Below are positions 36,834 through 45,390 of a stretch of 64,000 nucleotides of DNA, in pieces; position 1 is the stretch's first letter; the number at the start of each line of letters is the position of its first letter. The notes below the pieces were generated by a model. The model did not search any database. It saw only the letters and a program-made list of their open reading frames with translations, and was not told the origin of the DNA. Source of the stretch: Sunxiuqinia rutila (GTDB lineage Bacteria; Bacteroidota; Bacteroidia; Bacteroidales; Prolixibacteraceae); NCBI RefSeq assembly GCF_050589705.1, contig NZ_JBNGOT010000012.1, positions 1 to 64,000 on the forward strand. The letters are read 5' to 3'. A program made the translations under genes and the position numbers.

Positions 36834-37421
36834 TCAGAATACCAAAAGTCCCATCAATAACAAAAGCAAATGTTCTTCAGCCAAGCGTTCTCTTAAAAAC
36901 TTGCTTGCTCTGTAAACCTGATTTTCAACCGTTCGGACCGACACCCCCAGTTGTTCAGCAATTTCTGCATTTGAAAAGCCCTTTAGCTTGCTCAATTCAA
37001 ATATCTTCCGTTTCTGTTCTGGTAGCTTCCCCAGCATCTTCAACAAATTAGCTTCTAACTCTTTTTGACTCAAACTCTCTTCAGGAGTTATGGGATATTC
37101 TGGTTCTAATTTCAGAACATAATCTTCATATTTCTGGCGAACAATTTGTCGCTTCAAATGATTAAAAACCTTATTGACAGTTATTTTATAAAGAAAACTC
37201 TTGAATGATTTCTCTACATCTATCTCACTCTTTATTTCCCAAAGCCGAAGAAAAACATCTTGAACAATTTCTTCGGTTTCATTTACATCTTTTAGATAAG
37301 AATATGCAAAATGAAAAAGTCGTTCGCTGTAGGCATTAAAAACCTGCTGAAAGGCTTTTCTGTCTCCAGCCTTCAGTTCTCGAATTAGGTCTCGTTCGAT
37401 ATCGTTAGATTTTATGGCCAA
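36834..37421 (-). CDS. ECF-type RNA polymerase sigma factor (FecI-like)
   Basis: This 195-residue sigma factor contains region 2 (RLFHFAYSYLKDVNETEEIV and QDVFLRLWEIKSEI) and region 4 (LPEQKRKIFELSKLKGFSNA and EIAEQLGVSVRTVENQVYRA). It is clearly paralogous to the PUL A sigma factor (23667-24266), sharing most of region 4 and a hydrophobic C-terminal tail (EEHLLLLLMGLLVF). It lies 61 bases upstream of the truncated FecR and 93 bases downstream of a GH43-like gene. Its expected target promoter is upstream of the IPT/NHL-susCD genes. With a damaged FecR it might be permanently held or permanently free; sequence cannot tell. Confidence 0.94.
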   Translation of the reverse strand: MAIKSNDIERDLIRELKAGDRKAFQQVFNAYSERLFHFAYSYLKDVNETEEIVQDVFLRLWEIKSEIDVEKSFKSFLYKITVNKVFNHLKRQIVRQKYEDYVLKLEPEYPITPEESLSQKELEANLLKMLGKLPEQKRKIFELSKLKGFSNAEIAEQLGVSVRTVENQVYRASKFLRERLAEEHLLLLLMGLLVF

Positions 37422-37514
37422 TCCTTTTCGTTTTAATTCATGTTAGGCATGTAATCAACTTTAAACAACCATTTTACTTTTTTCAGGCTAACTGGCTATT
37501 CTAAAATTCTTTTG

Positions 37515-39065
37515 TCATCTATTTATAAGCTGAACATTTCTAATGTTAACAAACTCATTCGTTTCCCCCTTGGATACCAATCCCCAGCGAAGTCCCATTC
37601 CCCAAGGAACATAAGCAGATACATCTACCGAATCAGCAATAAGATCCCATTGCTCACCATCTGAAACAGAAAATTGCAAAAGGTCTCCATTGGTAACATT
37701 CATTTTCAACTTGATCAAATCATCGTATTTTTCTGTTGGCACAGCTTCATATACATTTTTCTCATACCCTGAAGTGATCCACACTTCAATCAAGTCATGC
37801 CCAACTGAAATCCCCACTCCTGCCATTGGAGCCCCAAATCCATTGTTCGTAGCACCAATTAAAAGAATTCCTCCTTTAACCCCCACTCCACTAACTCCTA
37901 AATCGATGGTTGCTGTTACTTCAAAGTTTTTAGACTTAACGGGCTGCGCCAACAAACTTCCAAGCAAATCATTCTCGGAAGATGCTGCAAGCATTAAGCC
38001 ATCTTCACCAGTAGCATAGCTTAATGCCTGTGTGGTACGCCATTGCCAACAAGGCTCTAACGCTTTTGAGAAATCATCAAAATAATCAATTCTATTATTC
38101 TCCAGATTTACTTTAGTTTCTGTTTTGAAATAGGGCCAGTTATCCTCCGTCCAATAGATTTTATCCAACAATCCTTCACGCCCAATATAGTCGCCTCCAT
38201 CAGCATTGTAGGCGTGGTAAAGCAAGTAATAATCCTGATCTTTCGTTACGACATTCCCTGTTCCAGGGCATTTCCAATTCTCATTATCAACCAGAATAGG
38301 GTTTGCTGCAGCCTTTTCCCAAGGTCCCAGTAAGCTTTTTGACCGGGCCACTCCAATTTTATAATTACATGCTTTATCACAACAGTTTCCAGCTGAATAT
38401 AAAAGATAGAAATAATCCTCGCGCCGAAAGACACAAGGACCTTCAACGATATGCTCTTCCCATTCCTGATCATTTCGGATAAGTTCAACTTTTTTTCCAG
38501 TAACAGCTTTACGATCTTCTGAAACAGACTGCGCATAAATAATGGCAGGTTTTCCTGGAGAATACACTTCTTTCCAAATTAAGAATAGATTCTCATTCTC
38601 ATCGCGTACTTCAAAGGCATCAATTGTCTCACAATCATTAAATAACAGAGGGCCGTGATCCGTGAATGGACCATCAGGGGTATCTGCACTCGCTACAGCA
38701 ATAGTTATTCTATTGGTAGACTTTTCACGTCCAGTGTAATAAACAAACAGCTTTTGCTGCGCCTCATCATAAGATAGTTCAGGTGCCCAAAAATTATTAT
38801 GTCCCCAATCAGGAGCTCCTCCCGGGAATACGTAAGAAACAAGTTCCCAATCGTACAAATCATCTGATTTGTAGATAGGAAATAAAGGGGACCATTCATT
38901 ACTGGTGGCTGAAGCAAAGTAGCTATCGCCAATCTTCACTACCGACGGGTTTGGATTGTCTCCAGGTAAAACCGGATTAAAAGGTGTTGTTGATTTTTCG
39001 AAAGAGCAACAATATAAACTGATTACCGAAACCAAGATCCATAAAATTTTAAAACTTATTCTCAT
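37515..39065 (-). CDS. GH43-like glycoside hydrolase with C-terminal beta-sandwich; Asn at base position
   Basis: This 516-residue protein has signal peptide IIWILVSVISLYCC-like with a Cys at 19-20 that may be lipidated. A five-bladed propeller spans about residues 28-320 with D148 (CETIDAFEV) and E207 (HIVEGPCVF) in the pKa-modulator and acid positions. At the base position, where GH43 normally reads PDPS, it reads GDNPNPSVV, so N39 replaces Asp; D36 lies three residues earlier. Some GH43-like groups appear to carry Asn there naturally, so this may be a clade feature. The C-terminal 190 residues form a beta-sandwich (FDDFSKALEPCWQWRTTQAL onward). It is upstream of the PUL B regulators and divergent from GH2. 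Confidence 0.82.
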   Translation of the reverse strand: MRISFKILWILVSVISLYCCSFEKSTTPFNPVLPGDNPNPSVVKIGDSYFASATSNEWSPLFPIYKSDDLYDWELVSYVFPGGAPDWGHNNFWAPELSYDEAQQKLFVYYTGREKSTNRITIAVASADTPDGPFTDHGPLLFNDCETIDAFEVRDENENLFLIWKEVYSPGKPAIIYAQSVSEDRKAVTGKKVELIRNDQEWEEHIVEGPCVFRREDYFYLLYSAGNCCDKACNYKIGVARSKSLLGPWEKAAANPILVDNENWKCPGTGNVVTKDQDYYLLYHAYNADGGDYIGREGLLDKIYWTEDNWPYFKTETKVNLENNRIDYFDDFSKALEPCWQWRTTQALSYATGEDGLMLAASSENDLLGSLLAQPVKSKNFEVTATIDLGVSGVGVKGGILLIGATNNGFGAPMAGVGISVGHDLIEVWITSGYEKNVYEAVPTEKYDDLIKLKMNVTNGDLLQFSVSDGEQWDLIADSVDVSAYVPWGMGLRWGLVSKGETNEFVNIRNVQLINR

Positions 39066-39510
39066 TCAAAAAGATTATATGTAAGTGAGCTCCCGCCGGA
39101 ACTAATTGTTGTTAATACAACGCAGAATAGAAAATTACTCACGCAAAATATATTTTTTTAATCATTACTCCAATCAAGTTAATACGCCAACAGGCACAAC
39201 GACGGACAAACATATCCTTTACACGAAATAAAAGTTTACACAAAGAACACTAAGCAATCATCCCTATTTTGTTTTTGTGATGAGTACTTATCCTTCTTTT
39301 CATGTAACAACATCAGATATTAATTCTATTGATAATTAATATCTGATGTTGTAAGATTAAAAGTATTAAAACGCCACTGAAATAAACTGATAACCAAACA
39401 CTAGTTGTTTTTACTACTTTAATCAATGAGTAAGTAAAGGCATCAATTTGTATTGAACAGTAGTAAGAGAAATTTAAAATAGATAATAATCCATTCAAAT
39501 CATTCTAAAC
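39066..39510. other. Divergent intergenic region between GH43-like and GH2 genes
   Basis: The 445 AT-rich bases contain no gene but must hold the promoters of both divergent glycosidase genes. The standout element is a long perfect dyad at 39307-39352 (separate entry). The remainder shows A/T tracts and no other clear repeat. Confidence 0.6.
39307..39352. promoter_or_regulatory. 19-bp perfect inverted repeat, candidate operator
   Basis: ACAACATCAGATATTAATT (39307-39325) is exactly complementary to AATTAATATCTGATGTTGT (39334-39352), with an 8-base spacer. It lies about 160 bases before the GH2 start and about 240 bases before the GH43-like start, between divergent genes. No poly-T run follows, so it does not look like a terminator. 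A dimeric regulator's operator or a cruciform-forming site is the likely explanation. Confidence 0.6.
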
Positions 39511-41322
39511 ATGAGAAAACCAATTTTAGTAATTCTTCTTCATTTATTGTTAGTAAGTGCCTATGCGCAGTGGAGCCCTGCAGGTGATAAAATCAAAACA
39601 TCCTGGGCAGAAAATATCGATGTCAATCATGTTTTGCCGGAATACCCTCGTCCATTGATGGAACGGACCGACTGGAAAAACCTCAACGGACTTTGGGAGT
39701 ATGCCATCCAGGAAGTGGGAGCCCCGGAACCAGCAGACTTTGATGGTAATATCCTGGTTCCTTTTGCGGTTGAGTCCAGTTTGTCGGGCGTCCAGAAGCG
39801 CGTGGGCGACAAAAACGAACTGTGGTATAAACGCAACTTCACAGTGCCTTCAAACTGGAAAAACAAGCAGATTTTGCTTCATTTCGGAGCTGTAGACTGG
39901 CGGTCTGAAATCTGGATCAATAACATCAAGGTAGGTACGCACGAAGGGGGCTATGCGCCGTTTTCATTCGATGTAACTCCTTTTCTGAACAAATCGGGTG
40001 ACCAAAAACTGGTGGTCAAAGTGTGGGACCCTTCGGAAAGAGGCTACCAACCGCGAGGCAAACAAACCAGCCGTCCTGAAGGAATCTGGTACACCCCGGT
40101 TACCGGAATCTGGCAAACGGTTTGGCTGGAACCCGTAGCCCAAAAACACATTGCCTATGTGCGCACAACTCCCGATATCGACAACAATCGTCTTTCCGTT
40201 GAGCTGATTTCAAACGGAACCAACTACAGCGATTTATACCAAGTTGAGGTGTTTGATGGCAGCACAAAAATTGCCACAGCCAAAGCATCGGCCAAACAGG
40301 CTGTCGACATTGCAATCCCCAATGCCAAATTGTGGGATACTGAATCTCCCTTCTTATACGACCTGAAAGTAAGCTTGCTAAGCAATGGCAAGGAGGTTGA
40401 CCAGGTGGACAGCTATTTTGCCATGCGCAAAGTTTCCACCAAGCGCGACGAGCATGGGATTGTACGCCTGCAACTCAATAACAAGGATGTGTTTCAGTTT
40501 GGCCCGCTGGATCAGGGTTGGTGGCCGGATGGCTTATACACCGCCCCAAGCGACGAAGCCTTGAAATACGACATTGTAAAAACCAAGGACTTCGGCTTCA
40601 ACATGATCCGCAAACACGTGAAAGTAGAACCTGCCCGCTGGTACACTCACTGTGACAAACTTGGAATTCTGGTTTGGCAGGATATGCCTAACGGAGATCG
40701 TTCGCCACGTTGGCAAAACCGCAAATATTTTGACGGAACGGAGTTGAAACGAAGTGCTGAATCGGAAGCCAACTATCGCGCTGAATGGAAAGACATCATG
40801 GATTTTCTGTATTCCAATCCATCCATTGTATGCTGGGTTCCTTTCAACGAAGCTTGGGGACAGTTCAAAACACAGGAAATTGTGGAGTGGACCAAAGCTT
40901 ACGATCCCAGCCGATTGGTGAACCCCGCAAGTGGTGGTAACCACTATCCTGTAGGCGACATGCTTGACCTACACAACTACCCCCATCCGGAAATGTACTT
41001 GTATGATGCGAACCGGGCGACGGTATTAGGCGAATACGGCGGGATTGGCTTGGCTTTGGAAGGACACCTTTGGGCTACCGACCGCAATTGGGGCTATGTT
41101 CAGTTTAAGAATTCGAAGGAAGTGACCGACGAATATGTGAAGTATGGCGAGCAACTTCTAAAACTTGTTAAAGCCGGCTTCTCGGCCGCTGTGTACACGC
41201 AAACCACTGATGTGGAAGGTGAAGTAAACGGCTTGATGACTTACGACCGAAAAATCATTAAAATTGAAGAAGACCGTATCCATCACATAAACCAGAAAAT
41301 TGTGAACTCGCTCAAAAAATAG
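39511..41322 (+). CDS. GH2 family glycoside hydrolase (secreted)
   Basis: This 603-residue protein has a signal peptide ending AYAQ (residue 20). Domains in order: N-terminal jelly-roll sugar-binding domain (LNGLWEYAI, WYKRNFTVP, LHFGAVDWRSEIWINNIKVG), immunoglobulin-like domain (about 210-310), and a TIM barrel. The acid/base is E447 in WVPFNEAWGQF and the nucleophile E508 in TVLGEYGGIG, both in place. It is shorter than classic beta-galactosidases and resembles beta-galactosidase/glucuronidase-like GH2 enzymes in PULs. It is the only enzyme gene on the plus strand, has its own terminator, and its codon use looks more GC-rich than its neighbours, which hints at separate acquisition. Confidence 0.93.
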   Translation: MRKPILVILLHLLLVSAYAQWSPAGDKIKTSWAENIDVNHVLPEYPRPLMERTDWKNLNGLWEYAIQEVGAPEPADFDGNILVPFAVESSLSGVQKRVGDKNELWYKRNFTVPSNWKNKQILLHFGAVDWRSEIWINNIKVGTHEGGYAPFSFDVTPFLNKSGDQKLVVKVWDPSERGYQPRGKQTSRPEGIWYTPVTGIWQTVWLEPVAQKHIAYVRTTPDIDNNRLSVELISNGTNYSDLYQVEVFDGSTKIATAKASAKQAVDIAIPNAKLWDTESPFLYDLKVSLLSNGKEVDQVDSYFAMRKVSTKRDEHGIVRLQLNNKDVFQFGPLDQGWWPDGLYTAPSDEALKYDIVKTKDFGFNMIRKHVKVEPARWYTHCDKLGILVWQDMPNGDRSPRWQNRKYFDGTELKRSAESEANYRAEWKDIMDFLYSNPSIVCWVPFNEAWGQFKTQEIVEWTKAYDPSRLVNPASGGNHYPVGDMLDLHNYPHPEMYLYDANRATVLGEYGGIGLALEGHLWATDRNWGYVQFKNSKEVTDEYVKYGEQLLKLVKAGFSAAVYTQTTDVEGEVNGLMTYDRKIIKIEEDRIHHINQKIVNSLKK

Positions 41323-41349
41323 ACTAAGAACCGGATAAAGTAAACACAA

Positions 41350-41391
41350 AAAAGCCCCGGCAAAACGTCAATGCGTTTCGCCGGGGCTTTT
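41350..41391 (+). terminator. Rho-independent terminator of the GH2 gene
   Basis: AAAAGCCCCGGC (41350-41361) pairs with GCCGGGGCTTTT (41380-41391), and the stem extends inward with AAACG/CGTTT around a short loop. It is followed by TCCTTTTT on the plus strand and lies 27 bases after the stop codon. Confidence 0.92.
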
Positions 41392-42026
41392 CCTTTTTGA
41401 GCAAGAAAGAATTTAGATAGACTGTTAAGGAAAGGCAAAATGCTGGACAAAAAAAGAAAACTAATTTTGTTTCTTGGTTATCAGTTTGTACTCTTAGTGT
41501 AAGAAATATTCTTTAATATTGTTGTAGGTGTTTTATCGAGACCATAAGAAATACCACCGACCTGGATATGCAACAAAAACTGTACGCCCAGTTAAGAAGC
41601 ACACCGCTGCCCTCTGCTTATCGGCCACTTGCCTGTATCCGTTTATTATTTTGTATCTTAAACTCAAATGCCTACTTCTTTTGTTATACCGGGTTTCAGT
41701 CCAGCAAAACAAGATTAGTTTAGCATGTTCCTGATCAAAGAATCTTTGGTGATAAACCAGTTCAACTTTAATTGTTTTAAAGAAGCTCTAGGCAACAGAT
41801 ACCCAATGCACATGGCTGCTTTGATGTGGTCGCTATAATGACCTTTTTCAGTCGTCAGCAGCCTTTCCGGTCCTTGATGAATTGTGCGCGTAAAGCATAC
41901 AATTGTGAAATGGAATTTACCGGCGACTTCCTTCAAATTTCATTTCACAATGGACACCCTTGTCTCAGGCTAACACTTCCCTCCATCAAGGCAGGTTCCC
42001 TAGAGTTATCGCACATGCCGGGCGAA
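41392..42026. other. Intergenic region, possibly holding a decayed mobile or repeat element
   Basis: No intact gene is seen in 635 bases. The right half contains an imperfect 17-bp inverted repeat: ATTGTGAAATGGAATTT (41902-41918) and AAATTTCATTTCACAAT (41935-41951), with one mismatch and loop ACCGGCGACTTCCTTC. It is followed by GGACACCCTTGTCTCAGGC and ATGCCGGGCG. I recall similar sequence recurring in Bacteroidota genomes near mobile elements, but cannot name the element. Overlapping short frames (41528-41734, 41826-42134) do not look like proteins under selection. Confidence 0.35.
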
Positions 42027-42066
42027 CAAAAAAAAGGTGCAACGAAACTTTGTTCCGCTGCACCTT
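42027..42066 (-). terminator. Rho-independent terminator ending PUL C
   Basis: AAAGGTGCA (42032-42040) pairs with TGCACCTTT (42058-42066), with further partial pairing inside. On the minus strand the hairpin is followed by a T-run (complement of the A tract beginning about 42028). It lies 31 bases after the stop codon of the last PUL C gene. Confidence 0.88.
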
Positions 42067-42096
42067 TCTCAAAAATCCTGCAAAAGCAGGTATTAA

Positions 42097-43476
42097 CTAT
42101 TTTCGTCGCTGATAATTTGGCTTTTCAGTACTAAAGAAGTCATTGTATTCCTGAAAAAACTCAACGCCCAACATTTCTGGCAAAGCTGCTAAACCAAGCA
42201 ACATGCATGCATAATCAACACCTTCAACTTTTGAAGGACGCCAATTCAAATCGCTGTAGCTGTATTTCCAAAGGATATAATCACCACCATCTGAGATACC
42301 TTCACGAGCTGGCAAAGCCATTTTCCCTAATCCACGTGGATCGCGATACATCGCTATCAGATCTTTACGAACTAAATCCGGCAATACAGGTGAATACCCC
42401 GCCAGAGCACTCAAGGCTACGTTCATTCCTTTATTTCTATCGCGCTTAGTTCCCACATCTTCGAGAGCACAAATACGATCCACGCAATAGCCTTCCTCTA
42501 ACTTTCCTTCTCGTTCACGTAGACCAACACCTGCCGTTGTACCCCATTCGTAGGGCTGTTTACCCATGTCATCCAAATCAGTTCTGTCGTGCCACCAGGC
42601 ACGATCGGCCAAGGCGGCCTGACGCATGGCTTCCTGATACCATTTACTGGTAGAAAATTCATGCACAAAAATATAGTTAAACATGAAGGTAAAATTCGAG
42701 GTAAATTCACGTGTCACCTTTAGATCTGTCGGCACTTTAAATGTGTCTCCCGAGCGCGATGTATAGGTTGCATACGGGAGGTTTTCTGGCGTTCCATACC
42801 ATTCGTTCCACAGTTTATTTGCCGGATCATTTTTCCTTTTTGCCTGATTTTTAGCCATCCATGCTACAAGCATATATTCATTGTAAGGCAATGTCCAATT
42901 TCCTGCCGGCGAACCATCAGTCTTCATTTTCAACGAAATTTGCCCCTTGGTCCAATCTCCCACAAACAACGACTGATTAACCATATTAAATAGCTCATCG
43001 GCATATTTTACTATTTGCTCATTCTCGTTAAAATAACGCTTGGCAAACAATACCCCTCCAAGCATCAAATCAGTATCAATAGGACTCCAGTCTTGTCCCA
43101 TGGCCTTACCTGTTTCGATATCGTAAAAATGAATAAAACAGTTCTCTGCGGTTCGCTCCAGCTTTATTCCTTTATCATTATAGCCTAATACCGACTCTAA
43201 GGTTTCAACGATCTCCTCTTCGGCCGATGTTGTCCAGCCCATTTCGGTTGCAACGCATTGGGCAACCAGCCCCATACCAATATTGGCTGCCGAACCGCGA
43301 TTGGTTTGGCCATGTGTACTCACAAAATCATGGTACAATCCATTATCGGCGCGAAGCATTTGATAAAACTTTACGGTATTATGCAATAGTTCTTCTATAA
43401 TTTCCTGATCGTTTTTTTGAGCTTTTGCACTCCAAACCATCATTGTCGCAACAAGTATCAGAATTAGTTTTTTCAT
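42097..43476 (-). CDS. Secreted (alpha/alpha)6 glucoamylase-like protein (PF10091-like)
   Basis: This 459-residue protein has a signal peptide ending SAKAQ (residue 20). DWSPIDTDLMLGGVLFAKRY and WTLPYNEYMLVAWMA resemble the conserved blocks of the glucoamylase-like PF10091 family, whose members include GH144 endo-beta-1,2-glucanases; I am judging this by eye. Acidic candidates for catalysis sit in the QDWSPIDTD and PYNEY segments. It has the length of a single toroid domain with no binding modules. It is the last gene of PUL C, 108 bases downstream of the GH43 gene and directly before a terminator. The substrate is not known, and the family assignment should be treated as tentative. Confidence 0.65.
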   Translation of the reverse strand: MKKLILILVATMMVWSAKAQKNDQEIIEELLHNTVKFYQMLRADNGLYHDFVSTHGQTNRGSAANIGMGLVAQCVATEMGWTTSAEEEIVETLESVLGYNDKGIKLERTAENCFIHFYDIETGKAMGQDWSPIDTDLMLGGVLFAKRYFNENEQIVKYADELFNMVNQSLFVGDWTKGQISLKMKTDGSPAGNWTLPYNEYMLVAWMAKNQAKRKNDPANKLWNEWYGTPENLPYATYTSRSGDTFKVPTDLKVTREFTSNFTFMFNYIFVHEFSTSKWYQEAMRQAALADRAWWHDRTDLDDMGKQPYEWGTTAGVGLREREGKLEEGYCVDRICALEDVGTKRDRNKGMNVALSALAGYSPVLPDLVRKDLIAMYRDPRGLGKMALPAREGISDGGDYILWKYSYSDLNWRPSKVEGVDYACMLLGLAALPEMLGVEFFQEYNDFFSTEKPNYQRRK

Positions 43477-43584
43477 CTGTCTATAATTTATTTTTCAATG
43501 GTTCTATGCTACTTGCCAAATTCAATTTTACTCGTGTAGGAGTTTATTGCTCATGGCTCGTATCACACTATCCTTTTCTCTCTA

Positions 43585-45390
43585 TTAATTAACCTGTATC
43601 GGTTTGGTGTAACTTGAAATACCATTCTCGCTAAAGGCTTCAATGGAAAAATAATATTCCGTATCGCGGTCTAAACAACGCATAAAATGCTCGGTGTCCT
43701 CATAGATTAGCCAAGATTGATACAGCTTATCGGGTGCAACTCCCCAGCGGATGTTATAGCCCTGTGCCCCTTTTACCGGCGACCATTTGAGCGTAATGTT
43801 TCTTCTGTCCTCTTCGCGCTTAACTGTAAATCCCTTAACAGCAGATGGCTTTTTACCAAATCCTTTACCAAAAACCCTTATTTCAGATATGGCTAAGTTT
43901 TTACCAGGGACTTTTACGTTATTGTAACGTACATATCGGGCTTCAACAGGCTGGTTCAATACAATGTATGCGTTGGGTGCATCTTTATAGCTATTGCTTC
44001 TATCTACTACAGTTTGCCATTCTTTCCCATCGTTAGATACTTCTATGGTAAACTGATGACGCAAACCTTCGGTACGTGTATAAATACCAGATTCGTGATC
44101 GTGATAGTTTAGTTGAAACGCATAAATTTTCCCCGGAGCACGCATCTGAATTTGCACCCACTGTTGATTGTCATTCGCATTGGCCACCCAAAACGACTTT
44201 GGACTTTCGTCAGTTAAAACATTTGACACAATCTGTCCTTCGGCAGTTTTCTCCAATGGCATCTCCGTAATATCGTAATTGCCATCGGTTGATGTACTTT
44301 TCTTAATTTGCATCATAGCGGATGACACCGTTGTTTTACCTTTATATGAAAGCAACATCCAACCACAATGCTCACCAGCTTTGGTTGGATGATTTGGTGC
44401 ATACCGTGGATAATCACCATAGTGGGTATTGGAATACATCAGGTCTTCATCATCGAAGTAGGTTGGGAACATACACAAACGTCTTTCCCAATGCGAATTA
44501 GAGGCCAAGCCCATGGTGGCAAAGTGCCAATACTGATTGTTTGTTTGCTTCACGGTGATGCCGTGGCCAGCTCCATTGGTAAATCCTCCCGGTTTGAAGC
44601 ACATGGGATTATTCTTCATATATTTAAATGGACCAAGAGGTGTTTCTCCCACGTATGCACCATCCCCATATACATTAAACTGCGTACCAGGAGCCGCATA
44701 TTGCAAGTAGTATTTACCATTGTGCTTGGTCATGGAAGCACCTTCCATATACCCCTCCTTTAACGTTGGGTGAAAGTTATTTTCGCCAAACTGCTCCCAA
44801 CCATGCTCTTCCTCTACCAGGTTAATCAAATCTTTCGTTACACCAGTTTCAAGCATGCGATCATCTTTATTCAGCATCTTAACACGTAGAGGATGTACGT
44901 TTGAGGAGCCCCAGTATAAATAGGTTTTACCATCATCGTCGATAAACAATTCCGAATCCTGGATATTCATGGAAATTGAAGCCGTAGGCGTCCATTTACC
45001 ACTTTTCGGATCGTCGGTATACAATATACTTCCGTAACCGGCTGGATCTCCGGCAAAATACAAGACAGAATCCTTATAGTTGAATGCGGTAGGCGCGTTA
45101 CAGCCTTCAAAAAACCACTGTGCAGGCTTTATGAACTCCCAATTCACCAGGTCGGTTGAATGCCAATAACCAAATGAACGGGTTACAAACATGTAATATT
45201 CTCCACGAAACTCAACAACTGCCGGATCGGCGCCTGAGCGGTAAGAAATATTTCGGCTGGAATTGTAAACCATGTAGGTATAGTCAATATCCAACGGATT
45301 ACAATACGTTTGAGGTACAACCTCTTGCGCATTCAACAGGGTCGTAACATACATTAACCCCCCAATCAAAGCGTATGTCAATTTATTCAT
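43585..45390 (-). CDS. Multidomain GH43 enzyme with discoidin-like and fibronectin type III domains
   Basis: This 601-residue protein has a signal peptide ending LLNAQ (residue 22). The GH43 propeller (about 48-340) carries D55 (SGADPAVVEF), D145 (IQDSELFIDDDGKTYLYWGS) and E216 (GYMEGASMTK). A galactose-binding F5/8 type C (CBM32-like) domain follows at about 385-505 (SFWVANANDNQQWVQIQM, ARYVRYNNVKV, AISEIRVFGKG). A fibronectin type III domain closes it (VKGFTVKREEDRRNITLKWS). Its start codon overlaps the stop of the upstream esterase by one base (TAATG), so translation is likely coupled. The activity is probably arabinofuranosidase, xylosidase or galactosidase-like; the binding domain suggests it works on polymer ends. 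Confidence 0.88.
   Translation of the reverse strand: MNKLTYALIGGLMYVTTLLNAQEVVPQTYCNPLDIDYTYMVYNSSRNISYRSGADPAVVEFRGEYYMFVTRSFGYWHSTDLVNWEFIKPAQWFFEGCNAPTAFNYKDSVLYFAGDPAGYGSILYTDDPKSGKWTPTASISMNIQDSELFIDDDGKTYLYWGSSNVHPLRVKMLNKDDRMLETGVTKDLINLVEEEHGWEQFGENNFHPTLKEGYMEGASMTKHNGKYYLQYAAPGTQFNVYGDGAYVGETPLGPFKYMKNNPMCFKPGGFTNGAGHGITVKQTNNQYWHFATMGLASNSHWERRLCMFPTYFDDEDLMYSNTHYGDYPRYAPNHPTKAGEHCGWMLLSYKGKTTVSSAMMQIKKSTSTDGNYDITEMPLEKTAEGQIVSNVLTDESPKSFWVANANDNQQWVQIQMRAPGKIYAFQLNYHDHESGIYTRTEGLRHQFTIEVSNDGKEWQTVVDRSNSYKDAPNAYIVLNQPVEARYVRYNNVKVPGKNLAISEIRVFGKGFGKKPSAVKGFTVKREEDRRNITLKWSPVKGAQGYNIRWGVAPDKLYQSWLIYEDTEHFMRCLDRDTEYYFSIEAFSENGISSYTKPIQVN

Noticed and set aside
41350..41391. GC-rich hairpin considered as a repeat or attachment site
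   Set aside because: Stem, T-run and distance from the GH2 stop codon fit an ordinary rho-independent terminator.
41826..42134. 102-codon plus-strand frame in the intergenic region
   Set aside because: It runs through the terminator hairpin at 42027-42066 and into the end of the opposite gene, and contains the suspected repeat element; no protein signature.
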